From: Motacilla alba alba
Lineage: Eukaryota; Chordata; Aves; Passeriformes; Motacillidae
Direction of reading: 5' to 3'
Length of the DNA: 64,000 nucleotides
Assembly: GCF_015832195.1 (NCBI RefSeq)
Contig: NC_052018.1
Span: forward strand, 67,455,666 to 67,519,665
How positions within the stretch are numbered: position 1 is the stretch's first letter; each line of letters starts with the position of its first letter. The notes under the pieces were generated by a model. The model had not been told where the DNA came from, ran no database searches, and saw nothing but the letters and a program-made list of their open reading frames with translations. Positions 1-11,779 of the stretch are shown in pieces. The position numbers and the translations under genes are program-made.

Positions 1-1429
1 TAGATATGCAAACTCTAGCTTCCTGCAGCTTGCTTTGGCTTTGCAGTCAGGGATTTCATATTACAGGAAAACAAATGGGAGTAGAAGAAACTTCTGCCTT
101 CCTGTAAGAAAATTTATCTGTAAGGAGTTATATTATTGGTTTGTTTTTTTTTTTCAGTGAAGAGTGGAACACAGTGTTTGTTAAAAAGTAAAATATTTTA
201 CTTTGAAATAATTGATATTTGCTGTTTATAAAACAATATCTAAAAGTAAACTGAAAAAGTACATTAACACTGCCTTCTAGTAAAATTAGTGAGAGAGTGG
301 AAATGACTATCACCCTGAAAATAGAAAATTATATCACTTGTCATTATAGTCATAGCCATGATCTTTGTTCTTCCCCACTGACAATGTTAGTTTTGTGGAA
401 CAGTCTCACATATTCCTTGTATTTGCCTTTCATGGAAAGAAATTTTATGTGTCAGATTAGAAGTGTTGGTGTAACAACCATCTACTTATTAGAAGAAAAT
501 GTATGAAATGGTTACATTTCTGAATCAACCAGAAAGCTAAATTAGCGCCTCAAAACAATACACAGAAAATATCACTCCTCCTTCCTTTTTTCCTGTTCTT
601 TGTCCCTAAGTTGCATTTTCTTTAATGAAAGTTTTGTGAACCAAAGGAAGAGTCTAAGAGTAAAGAAGATGAGAACTGGAGATAGAGAAATTGATGCAGA
701 AGAATAATAGGGTGATCCAACTGAACAAGTGAGGAAAAATAAAAGTGTGTGTCCATGTCTTCCTCCATTCAGAAGAATTTAAGTGTTACATTCATTTTAA
801 ACAGGACTCTAACCATGATTTGTAGGTCTAATAATTTTCCTACCTCTGGCACTTTTTCATTGTCTGCCATGAGCTGGAAGAGTCTGGACTTGAACTACCT
901 GATCAGGAGAGATGTGAGAAATAGCACACTTCTCTTTGCAAGGAAGAGCTAATTCTGGAAGAAGCATGTTTCCCTATATTTCTTTGTGTAAAAACTAGGT
1001 TGTTTGGCGTTTTTTTGTGGTGAGGGAGACCCCTGTTTTAAACAATGCTGTGCTTCTGGCCTGTTCTCCAAATGATCCATGTGACTAGGAATGAGGATAA
1101 TAAATGAGGAATAAGTGATAAGAGTTCTAAGTGTGTGATGGCTACTGCAAGTGTCAGATGATCTGGCCTGCATTATGCCTTTTATCACATGGTTCAAACT
1201 TCCTTTGTTGCAGAGTGGGGGCATTCTTAAAATTATTGCTACACTTATAAAAGTACTTACTTTTATCTCTGATTTTGATTAAAACCAGAAAATAATTATC
1301 TCCAAAGCAATGGAGAAGAAACTAAAATGGATTTAGTGTCCATGGCCCCTATGACTTTCCAGTCTAAACTGTATGTGCTCTTTTATTCTGACATTCTTTG
1401 TTCTAATTGAATAATGTTAAAATTCTATT
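1..1429. other. Non-coding DNA, nothing recognised
   Basis: The stretch is AT-rich with short poly-T and poly-A runs and stop codons scattered through all frames. Open frames reach 91 codons at most (949-1224, minus) and show no recognisable protein signature. I see no repeat family, RNA gene or CpG-rich promoter. It reads as ordinary intergenic or intronic sequence. Confidence 0.7.
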
Positions 1430-1720
1430 AAAATCAAGAGAAACAAAATTGGTAGAGGGTCTAGAGCATAAGTCCTACAAGGACCATCTCAGGGAGCCAA
1501 GGGTGTTCATCCTGAATAAAAGGAGGTGCAGGGGAGACCTCATTTGGTCTCTACAATTGCCTGAAAGACTTTGTGGAAAGGTGGAGGTTGTTACTGGGTT
1601 CTCCCAAGTAAAAAGCAATAGTAGAAAAGGGAAAGGTCTATAGTTGCACAGGGGGAGGTTTAGACTAAATATTAAGAAAAATTTCTTCACCTATGGGGTT
1701 GTCAAGTATAGGTACAGAGT
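1430..1720 (+). mobile_element. CR1 LINE, ORF2 end/3' UTR, left part of a split copy
   Basis: This is the 3' portion of a CR1 non-LTR retrotransposon, the main LINE of birds. From about 1457 the text follows the familiar CR1 order: the 'agggtctagagcataagtcc' block, then the segments equivalent to the end of ORF2 ('aaaaggaggtgcaggggaga', 'ctctacaattgcctgaaaga') and 'gggggaggtttagactaaat' leading to 'aaatttcttcacc'. The element is 5'-truncated, as most CR1 copies are, and has diverged clearly from the consensus pattern. It breaks off at 1720 and the same CR1 order resumes at 2091. The two parts together give one copy oriented 3' end to the right. The assignment is by recognition of consensus order; the subfamily is not determined. 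Confidence 0.88.
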
Positions 1721-2090
1721 TTGTGGTCACTGGGAGTGGAGCTGCAGCCCAGTGTCATCCCCAGTGGGCCACAGCTGTAAGAAGCAGGTGAGCAGCACTG
1801 AAGGCAATGAGACCTGGAGTGCCCAGGTGCCCTGACCAACCACCAAAGGGAGCAGTGGGCACCTAGGTGCAATGCATGAACATGAGAGGTATCAAAAGTT
1901 GGGCTAAACAACAAGAAGGGTCAGTGCTTGCAGCCTTCTGAAGTGATCTGATGTTCTGTGTCTGGGCTAATGCTTGAAGCCTTCTGGTGTGGTAAGGTGT
2001 TGCTCTATATGGACTGGCTGATGTTTTCTGATATTCTGTGATGGTACTCTGTGTATGGTGGCTGTCTCAACTGTGGCAAATGCTGCGACA
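1721..2090. mobile_element. LTR-like insert splitting the CR1
   Basis: A 370-bp GC-richer block sits between the two CR1 parts and has no CR1 similarity. From 1722 it starts TGTGGTCACTGGG and it ends GCGACA at 2090, so it has the TG...CA ends usual for retroviral LTRs, and its size suits a small solo LTR. No coding potential is evident. I see no clear AATAAA signal; a weak TATA-like 'gtatcaaaag' lies near 1889. The flanks are odd for an LTR: instead of a 4-6 bp target duplication, about 20 bp of CR1 sequence is present on both sides (1701-1720 and 2091-2110, 16 of 20 matching). It could be an LTR, another non-autonomous insert, or a junction of two separate CR1 copies. The family is not identified. 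Confidence 0.5.
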
Positions 2091-2284
2091 GTCAAGCATT
2101 GGAACAGACTGCCCAGGGAAGTAAAGTCCAAGTTGAAATACTCCTGGAGGTATTGAAAAGATGCATAGAAGTGCCTAGAAGGCACATAGGAACGTGGTTT
2201 AGTGGGGGCCTTGGTAGTGCTTGGTAATGGTTGGATTTGATGCTCTCAAAGGTCTATTCTAACCTAAAAGATTCAATGATCTGA
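2091..2284 (+). mobile_element. CR1 LINE 3' end, right part of a split copy
   Basis: The CR1 order resumes with 'gtcaagcattggaacagact' and 'gcccagggaag', then the tail blocks 'ggtttagtgggggccttggt' and 'tggttggatttgatgctctc', and the closing 'ctattctaacctaaaagatt' followed by a decayed copy of the terminal ATTCTATG-type 8-mer ('attcaatgatct'). This is the 3' UTR end of the copy whose left part is at 1430-1720. It repeats the first 20 bp of the junction already present at 1701-1720. There is no coding potential. Confidence 0.88.
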
Positions 2285-5200
2285 AAAATCTGGAGATTTT
2301 ATCATTAAATTGTATTATGGTTTTGAGGCTTTTAAATTTGCTTGTTACAGCTTTTTGTCAGAATCAAGGCTTCTGCTCTTTAGGCAAATACCTTTGTTTT
2401 GATAAGCACAATTAGGCAATTTTCATTAATACCAATGCCAGCAGCTCCCTCCTGTAACTGGCAGAAATGACAGAATTATGTTTACAGAAGAATATTTGCT
2501 GGGCATGTGCTTGAGTGACAGCTCAGTGAAGATCAAACAAACTATGTTTTGCAGAGTAGTTAGTGTGTGGGTTTCATTGATCCCAGTTTGAACCACCACA
2601 AATGACCTACATTGTCTTTTTCCTCTTGTCTCCCCCTCCTTGTTTCCCTTGCCCTAATACATAATATTGCAATGTATAAGAAATAGTTTAGTATTGTCAT
2701 CTCTTATTTCCGTAATCATAGTAGGTAGTAATTATTGCAAAATGGTAGCCATAGTAGAGCTCCAACAATCCTTGCTCCAACAGCTAGAAAATTACAAGGT
2801 GTCAGTGTGGCACTTTCTATATAATTACATTGATACTGTAACTTAATTTTCATACTTTGACTAACTTTGCAGTTTGGTTTTTTCAAGAGCGCCTAAAAGT
2901 CAAACACTTGAGTATAGGTCTTGAGATATACTGCTGTTACTTCAGCATTTAACATTGTGTATTGTAGCATTTCAAAATGTTTTTTTAAGCTTTTTTTCCC
3001 CTCATTGAAGGAAACAGTAATGTGACAATGAAAAGGTGCTTGCTGAATAAGCATTCATTATTTCTGTAGTTATTTCTTGTTTATATGAATACAGAAATAC
3101 AGACAGGTAGGAGGTTTGAGATTTCTTGTCCTTATTCAAATACAGAATGTTCTGGCACCTGCAATTCAAGTTTTGATTGTCCTGAAAGAGATCTATGGCA
3201 GAAATGGGTCCAAACAGCAGAGTGCAAAAGTGAACAGAACTATTGCTTAGCTCAGGAAAAGATTTCTGGTTTGAATTCCAAAAGATCGAGGTTATGCACA
3301 GGAGTGCCCAATACAGCCCCTTGGATATCAGGGTAGAACTGCCTCTGTGACTGGCCAGGTTTCAGGCTGATTCCTATTCTAAATTGCAGGAGTTGTTTTA
3401 ATATTAGCATAATAATTTTTTTTCTTTTGATTCTTGGAGTTATTGGCTTTTGTGTAATATTTTCAAACGAAAGTCTTTAGCACATGACACGCATTTGGCA
3501 CTTTAGTTAATTGATTTATTTAGTATAAATTTATAAATAACTAGAAAAAGCTTCTTGTTATGGGAAATACTGATCTGTTTTAATAAGCAGTGCTGCACCC
3601 CATGCTGTGTTAGGCAGATTTTATCAATGGGCACTGTCCACTGCTAGGCAGAATGGAAATGACATCTTACCTATTCTTACCTATTTTCTGGAGTTCCATC
3701 TCTTGGGAACCATCAAAGCTCTAGAAGTTTCTTTTGTCCCCACTGTGTTAATATCACAAAATAATTTTGTCATAACCTTGGTAGACTTGATAAGGAGTGC
3801 TCTCACCCCTCTGTGTTAGGTAAGTTTTGCTGTAGGACACAGGCAGATATCGACTTACAAAAGTATAGATGATGCCTGGGGGCATTTTTTGGTATCTTAA
3901 TTATATTTTTTTCTAATTTACTGATAAGTGGCTGTTGCTTTACAAATGTAGAGCTATTCTGTGTATCTCTAGCATTGTGTTGTCTCAGCTCTGGAGATAA
4001 ACGCTCTAGATATACCATGATACTTTTTGTGTCATGGTATGATAAGGAAGATGCTTACTTCCTCCACTCCTTCCCTGTCTCTTCTTTGTAGACAGTAAAC
4101 ATTATTTTCATTTATGTGGCAGAATGTATTAAATTCTTGATAAAAATGTAATAATGCCTTAATAACAAGGATGTAATTCAGTAGGGATTCACTGTGGCTT
4201 TCAATGTTGTTGTTAGTGAGGTGCAACTTTCAGGACCTCTGCATCTGCTTCAAGCTCCCTAATACTGTTTCTAGACTTTCATCATACTGACATCAGAGTG
4301 TTATATTTGGTTATCAACACATTCTGCTTACACATATAGCACATATTTAAACTTATTTGGTTCCCCTGTGGTATCCAAGTCTTTGAAACTCCTGCTAATC
4401 TGAGTCTTACTATCACTGCACTCCAAAATTGTGTACTTCACTTTGATGCACCCTTCTGTGATCAAACTTCGTCATCTCTAAGAAACAAGGTTTCTGTACA
4501 ATATGTAAGTGAATGGTGTAGGCCTGAAGCTAATCTCTGGTTCTCCAGGGAAGGTAAAGTTCCGTCTCTTGTTAAGATATAAAATTTGTTCATCCCTAAT
4601 TTGATATTACAGCAAATTAATTCTGTCATAAAATCTTGTGAGCTCAGGTTTCTGTTCAAGAAGTCAAAGCCTAGAGCCTCTTAGAGGCTCATGATAGTTT
4701 GTTAGATGCTGGAGAATCTAAAGAACTAAGGACTTCCAGAAAAATCAGTAGAATTGGTTCAGGGATTAAACTGGCTCTAAGCTTCCATGACCCATAATGT
4801 GAACTTTATATTATGTCTAGCCCATATGTAACTTCATTCTAGATTTTCTGATATCTTTAGATTGCATACTTACAGCACCTGTTAACAAAATCTCATAAAG
4901 AAATGGATTGTGACTATATATTTGAATAGATTTTATACTTGACAGCATTAGGAACTCTGCTTGAGTAAATCCTTTGTTCTTTATTCTAATTAATCTTTTT
5001 TCCAGTGGAACTCTTCTTCAGTTTTGCATGCATAAAGTATGGAAAATTTGTCCCTGAATCCTTAGAATGCCTAAGAGAACACAAACTGGCATCTCTGTCT
5101 TCCCACAGTTCTTGTTGGCATGAGATCTGGAGGCTGAGATTTCTTGCTTTAGATTTATCCTCTATACCAAGAGCCAAGTAAACAGAGAGGTATGAATGTT

Positions 5201-6238
5201 CCTGTTAATGTAGAGCTGAATTTAAAGCATATGTTCTACTTTCTGTAATTTAAAAAAAAATCCTTTTAGGAACTACTTTTGTTTTTGACATCCCTGAGAT
5301 GTTTGAGCAAAAATGGTTTTCATCTACCTTGAGAGACCTGGAGAAGGATGGTCAGGTCACTTCAAACTGTAGCTCACACTCAGGCCTGTGTTTGTTTGAA
5401 GATTGAATTCAAAGTGATTTACAATGAGTACAAACGTCCAGTTCTTGCCAAATTTGCCTCAGTTCTCCAATCATTTTTAACACCACCTCCAACATGATTT
5501 AGAGTCAAAGTTATATTTGTTCTGTAGTCATACTAAGATTGCAGTGGGTAGGTAAGGCTCCTCTGAATTTGGCCAAGGCTGCTAAGTGGCTGCTGGCACG
5601 TTTTGTCAGGGATTATGGCATGTTTTTTATAGTTGTTGTAAAAATTTTGACTTGCAGTTGGGAAACAAAAAGCTTTTTTTAAAATGATACATGTCTGAAA
5701 AAATATACATTGTGAGAACATGCTGTGTTGAGTACTGAGAACTAAGTCTTATGCATTCCTTGCAAGACAGAAAGGTCTGCATCTGGAGTGTTCCATTGAT
5801 TACAGATTAAAATGTGAAATTGAGTTCTGTACTAAAAGTTTTGATATGAAAATGAATAGTGGGATGTCACGTCCTTCCTGCTGATAGTTTTCAAAGGCAA
5901 ATCATAATATCTAAGGGTTAGAAATAACTGAGGCTTATTCTTTGCATTCTCATTCTAAGAAGATGTGGGAGAGAGATGGGTTTGCTTGAAGAGCATATTT
6001 GATTAACCATGAGACAGTTAATGCTGACGCTGAAGTGAAACTGAAGAATTCGTAGTTCTGAGCTCTTATGTCAGGCTTTATGCAAATTCAGGCAAACATG
6101 ACTTCAACAGCTTAATTGCAGTTTATGATTTTAGGTCTTATTTCCTACCAAAAAGCTAAGCTAGAATTATATTTTTTTATGCTATTGAATCTTGATTTTT
6201 TACACAGATAGTGTGGCAAACTCTACAGCTGCAGAATT

Positions 6239-6267
6239 AAAAAAAAAACAAAACAAAAAAAACCCCC
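6239..6267. repeat. A-rich low-complexity tract
   Basis: Runs of A interrupted by single C bases, then a C5 run. It could be a decayed poly-A tail or simple slippage sequence. No element ending here was recognised on either side. Confidence 0.6.
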
Positions 6268-7499
6268 AGGCTTTAGTATGATTTGTTATTTGATTCTGGT
6301 ACTTTACTTATTATACTTATGCTCTTTTATAAAACATTTAGAATACATCCTTCAGGAAAGTATGCATATTTCTTTTAACATGTTTTGTTAGATAAAAAAC
6401 TGTCTTTTTCTTCCTCTCTAGTTTTAATACCAGTTTTTTTCAGTTGCTCTGTCCCTACCTACAGGTATAGCCATGGAAGTGTAGCTGCACAGGGTGAATT
6501 CTACCTCTCTAATGCTGTGCTCTCATAAAGTTTGTAACTGTCTCTTGTTAAGTCAGATAAATGAAAGCTGCTTACAGCATGAGAAATAATTTGGAGTCTG
6601 AACACAATTTTAGCATAAATTTACCTGTGTCAGACCATTCTTATGCCTTTGATTATATGACATGGAATATCTTCAACAGATTAATGCCTGTAATCAAAGA
6701 GGAATGTTTGAAACAGGTGAATGTGTTCATCAGTGTTTTGTTCCATGACACGGCTCCAATCACCCTGAACAGAAAACACCATATGCTTTCCAGTAGGACT
6801 TGAAATTTGTGAGTGTATGTAGGTGCTGGTGAGTTAGAGTAAATAAAAATATGAATTCAAATTTGATAAGGGAAACTGGCCTTGAAAACCTATGGAATAT
6901 GCTCAGGTTTAAGACAGCTTCTGCTCCCAGGTATTACTGGCAGGTGTGTCTGACTGTGAAAAGGCAGCTAAAATTGAGTTGTAGGAATAGGGATTTTTTT
7001 TTTCTATTTTGAGGTTTATCTTTGACAATATTGAGAACTTAAAAGTAGGAGAATTATTGCATGAAATTGTCCCTGAAATAAAGATATATCAGATATTTTG
7101 TTTCAGGCTTAGTGCACTCCATGCAACAGGATGATGACTAACAGATAGCACTCTTCCTGGAAAATGTTATTTGGCCAAAATGCTTGTGTGATGCATTATT
7201 TAGAGGTAGGAGAATTTACTGAGCAGACACGTTTACATCAGCATGAATATTTGACTCTGGTTTGAACCCATTTTTAATTTTGCTGGTGATAGGATTAGAC
7301 ATGATCATCCAACTCAGCACTGGACCTTCTCCCACTTCTCAGAAAATAACTACAGGCCAGTTATCCAGTTCTGATGAGCTCATGAAACAGTTCTCCCTTC
7401 ACCACAAAACACATTCCAGCACTTCATAATAAACCGCATATGCTGCCAGATGGTAAAAATGTGAATCTTCTTCAAATGTTTAAATAGTTTAAAATATAT

Positions 7500-7700
7500 G
7501 CTGTCTCCTCTCTCCCTTATTTTTCTCCTTCCTTAAGGTTCTTGCTCACTTCTTTCCCACACCTTCCCCCATACTTTTATGACTTCACTCTCAAGCACCA
7601 ATTCTTCTTTTTCCACCCCTTCACCCAGCTGCTTCTATTGCTCCTCCAACTCTTTAATTCCATTCTCTGCTTCTTTGTTTTTGACTGTCTTTTTCCTGCT
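7500..7700 (+). repeat. Pyrimidine-rich tract (C/T on plus strand)
   Basis: About 200 bp with a strong C+T bias on the plus strand: repeated 'ctcctt', 'cttctt' and 'tccacc'-type words with few purines and no fixed period. Such polypyrimidine stretches are common in vertebrate introns and intergenic DNA. There is no branch point or exon boundary that would make it a splice acceptor I could defend. Confidence 0.55.
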
Positions 7701-8595
7701 TTCCTAATTTTAAAGCTTTAAATTATTTCCTACATTTTTAATCTGATATTGGAATTCTTCTTCCAATTTTTCACTATAAGGTTCTTCATGAGTTGTCCCT
7801 TCAGAGAGAAATTAGAGGGGTGGAGTTAACACTTGGCACCTTCCCCAGGTGTCCAGTGGCACTTAACAAAATTTCATCAGTTTTTGCTTTCTGCCTATGA
7901 AGACGATGTAACATATTTATTGCTAAAGTTAAAGCAGTTCAGTAGCTTTAATATGGACAACAGATGTGTTTTTCAGAAAAAGATTTGACAGGCTAAAAGA
8001 CCATCCTTGAAATGTATCTTTCTCAGGCTCTGCCCTGCCTTTGGTCTATTTGTACATCCACACCGCGTAAAAGCAATTCTGATGGTGGGAGACAGGGTCA
8101 CTTCCAAATTTCAAGGGACCTAAAATACATTTGCTTTTTTTGAATGAAATGCTCGAACTTTGGCTTTCCCTGATTATATTTTTTTGCAAAATACAGCATG
8201 TCACCCAGATCTGTTTTCTCATCTCCCCTTCGTAAGTCCTCTGTTTTTTATACATTTGATGCAGTGCATGCAAACTTTTACCAGTCTGAAGTACCCATCT
8301 TGGTGTCAGCTTTGCATATCTCTTGGCATATTGGGAAATGTGAGTTACCCTTTATGTGAGGAGTATTTGGAAATGTGGAAGAAACCCCATTGAATTCAAT
8401 AGGGAGTGTATCACATCTCTTGTTTTAGGTATGACTACGGTGCAGTGAGGAATACAATGCCTTGAAGATAATCGCTATCAGTGTCTGTGGATATTTGTTT
8501 TCAATTTCATATTAATTGGTAAATATGTGTTTGTTCAATGATTTCTTACCAGTTTGGAGCATGGCTTGCTTCCTTGATCCCTACACAGCCATCTC

Positions 8596-8688
8596 AGTCT
8601 CGCAGATAAAGACCTAAGTGAAGCTAAGTCTCACAGATAAAGACCTAAGTGAAGCTAAGTCTCACAGATAAAGACCTAAGTGAAGCTC
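8596..8688 (+). repeat. 31-bp minisatellite, about three copies
   Basis: A tandem repeat of period 31. Copies start at 8603, 8634 and 8665, each beginning 'cagataaagacctaagtgaa'. Copies one and two are identical over the full unit; the third is identical until it ends at 'gaagct' near 8688. The partial unit before the first copy reads 'agtctcg' where later junctions read 'agtctca', a single difference. Near-perfect identity suggests recent duplication and makes length variation between individuals likely. Confidence 0.95.
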
Positions 8689-10004
8689 AATTTTTATTAA
8701 AAATAAATTATGACAGGAAAATTACTTCATTTCAGCTCATTCAAATGGCTCAAAATTATTGAGTAATCCAGCCTAGGTTTTAGTGATTTAATTTGACTTT
8801 GAACCTTAACAATGATGTAGGCAAACCTAAAATATTTTAGACTTTTTCCAAACTGCCTTTATATTTCTGCATAATAGAAGTGTGACTTTTTTTTCCTTTC
8901 ATTTTAGGACTGAAAGTATGTTTGAAATTTTGTCTCTTTCTTCATGGGAAAAGAAAAGTCTTGGTCTAGCTCTTACAGCAACTGATGAGTTTTCTGTTTA
9001 ATTTTATTGTATATGTAAGAGTTGGGATTTGTATGTAGACTTGAATGGGAGCGGGGATCTTTTAGTGTGAATGAAAAGGACCTGATTCTCCTTGTTTCTG
9101 TCTTTGTGTCTAGTGTCCCATCTCCTTAGCCAAATGAAGGCTGTGTGAAACCTTGACTTAAACAAGATGTTCTTTTGAGCACGTTATACGTTCCAGAATT
9201 ATAAATTTAGGACTGCTGGATTTTTGCCTGAGGAAACCTAGACAGACATGCAGGTGGATGTGTTGGAGAGTACACATGATGTAAAAAAGTTTTACTAGGG
9301 ATCCAACCACTGTATATACTCAGTCAACCCAGCTGCTGGACTGCACTTAGTGGGTGGAATGAATCTGGAGTTGCTAGAATGCTGCAGGCCATGGCTAGGA
9401 CTCCTAGTTTTACTATGGACATGCAGTTGATTTAGTGCCTTCAGGTTCTCTTTATGGTCATTGATGATAAAGAGATACTTTGTGGGGTTTGAATTTTTTC
9501 CAGCCAAATGTAGATATTCTCTTTAGCAGAGGGAAGTCACACCCTAGAGAAGATTGTTGGGCTAAAAAGAGAGCTCAGAAGGATTTGCTTACAGGCAGAT
9601 GTCTGCATTGCCTGATGAAATCTATTCAGATGTCAGCAAATCAAACATTAAGTGTATTCCCTCATAAGAGAAGGCCAAAAGCTTTGTAGTCTTTGTACCT
9701 TCACTACATTTTCCAGGTCCAGCCTAAACCCAGTTTTGTCCTGTTGCTGTAGCTGGACTTGTTTGAGGCAAGAGACTGCAATAAGAACCTGGTATGAGGA
9801 GCCAGAAAATAAGTCTGCCACCAGAATGAAGTGTTTTTCATATAAGAGATGTATTTCAAGGCTTAGACAATCTGTAGCTTCCTGAACAAGTCCCTCACAG
9901 AGTCTGTTTGCAGAAGAGAATAAACCACATGCCTCAGGCTTTAGTTACATTATATCAGCAATACAGAAACATATTTTTTCCTTTGACAGCTCAAAATATT
10001 GTTC

Positions 10005-10022
10005 TTTTTTTTTTTTTTTTTT
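10005..10022. repeat. Poly-T tract, 18 bases
   Basis: An uninterrupted run of 18 T. It could be the poly-A tail of an old minus-strand retrocopy, but no retrocopy body is recognisable on its right side. Confidence 0.9.
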
Positions 10023-11751
10023 ACAGACCTGTGCAGTTATATGTATTAAACTAAATAGGGTGATAAGACTTGTAGACAGTAGGATTTTAAGTTGTTCTTG
10101 ACTTTGGTGAGGAGTAGGGGATTTATCTCAGATTTCCAACTGAATTTTAGTGCAGAGGTTGAAGAGGAAATTGCATTTAATAGAATGCAGACCAAATGTA
10201 GAATGGAGGTTGTTATATCCTATCAGAGGATGCAAACTTTTTAAAAGTTCATTGCTGTTGTTGACAGCTCTGTAGTCTGTTGTCAAAGGAGTTGACAAAA
10301 CCCAACAGGACCTGCAATGTCACCTTCTCTCCCTTAGAAGAATGCCACACAACCCTGCTTCACTTAAAGATTTGTGGTTAAAATCACAAATGGTTAAAAT
10401 GCACAGATCATTAATATAATCTCTACTGGTGATTTCAGGAAATTAAATGTAGATGAATAAAACTTGTCCAAGCTTTGGCAAGGCAGGGGTTGGAGAATCA
10501 ATCTGCAAAATAGAGAAGATGTCTGTGAGGTCAGTGAAACGCAGATAAGATGTGAATCCCAAGATCATGTGTAAGGAAGTTTGAGGTAGGATTATACCTG
10601 GAAGGCCCCGTACAGTGTCTGTGTGCACTACCTCACTGCTTTCTGTGCCATTTCACAGGGAAAAACATTGCTCTGTGTCTGGCTGTGACAAAGATAGCCT
10701 AAGTAACATAAACTGTGACATTGGCTAAGCTCTGAACCAAATGTGAGGCAGCTATGTTTAATTTGAGTGTAGTGGCATTCTAAAGGCTCTAAGCCATGCT
10801 CTATCAACTTTAAGAAATGCAATTTACACCATGTTCCTTTTGAATGGAGGGTATATTTTATGCACTGATCTCTGAATCTTAAGCAATTGAGACTTTTTCT
10901 GATATTAGTGCTCGTATTCTCTTTAGTGTTTCTTCATATATCATGCTTTAATTGAGGAAGAGTTTGGCAGAAGGGCCTGTAGTTTACTGTTACTACCCAA
11001 GGAAAGTTTTAAAGGGTTTCTATTTTCTTGTTTCCCTCTGAACGTTTGTTACAAGTAATTTGTAGCTGGCAAAGGAAATTTGTATAGCTTGGTTTCTTCA
11101 GTTGCTGACTGGTTGGACAGAGATGTGTGAGATGAATTTGTATCTGGGAGATGATACTAACTGTCAGGTAGTAGTTTTTGCTATCTGTAGCTTTTTCATA
11201 AGGAATTGCATCTTTTCAGAAGAAATTTTATTTGGACTTGTGCATTAGTTTTCCTCCTTCAAAGAAGGTTCCTTAAGATTAAAGGCATCTTTTCTAGCAA
11301 AAAGGTCATTATTATTATTATCATTATCTGTTTAAATCCTGTATTATAGGTGTGTTTTTATGGCAGTAGAAGTATGTCTGGAATACTCATTAAGCATTGT
11401 AGCATGAAAGCATTTTCCTAACTAAAAAGTATCAGAGCAGCCAGCAGATCCACAGAATTGCTTGCTGACTTGTTTAGGCTGAGCTGAAACTGACCCTCAC
11501 CTCCAGCTCTTATCATCTATCCTGTCTCTTACTGGCATAGTGCTTAATGACACCGTGCCACTTTCTTTCTTATGTGGGCTGTGTCTCAGAAAGAGAATTC
11601 AGACTTCTACAGCTCTTCAATGAGGATTTTTTTTTTTACAAAGTGAAATAAAAATATTGAAAAGTAATGTTTAGCAAGTTGGAGGATGCCAAGGGAACAC
11701 CTTTTTTTGCTTCTTGTGGCTCCTTGTCAGGGACATTTCTGTCTGGTGTCG

Positions 11752-11779
11752 TTAACTTATGATTGTTAGCATAAGTTAA
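11752..11779. other. Perfect 10-bp inverted repeat (hairpin)
   Basis: 'ttaacttatg' and 'cataagttaa' are exact reverse complements separated by the 8-base loop 'attgttag'; one G-T and one C-G pair can extend the stem outward. No element boundaries or RNA gene were recognised around it. Confidence 0.75.

Larger units (their letters stand above)
2285..8595. other. Non-coding DNA with low-complexity tracts
   Basis: No gene, RNA or recognisable interspersed repeat is seen here. Notable local structure: a 7-bp stem with 3-base loop at 4674-4690, an A-rich tract with AAAAC-like units at 6239-6267, a T run near 6993, and a long pyrimidine-rich stretch at about 7500-7700. The longest open frames (3085-3336 plus, 83 codons; 6561-6803 plus, 80 codons) have no family signature and are what chance allows in AT-rich DNA. 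Confidence 0.6.

Noticed and set aside
7500..7700. Pyrimidine-rich stretch as a splice acceptor region
   Set aside because: No credible branch point, AG and downstream coding block could be matched; the tract is far longer than an acceptor needs.
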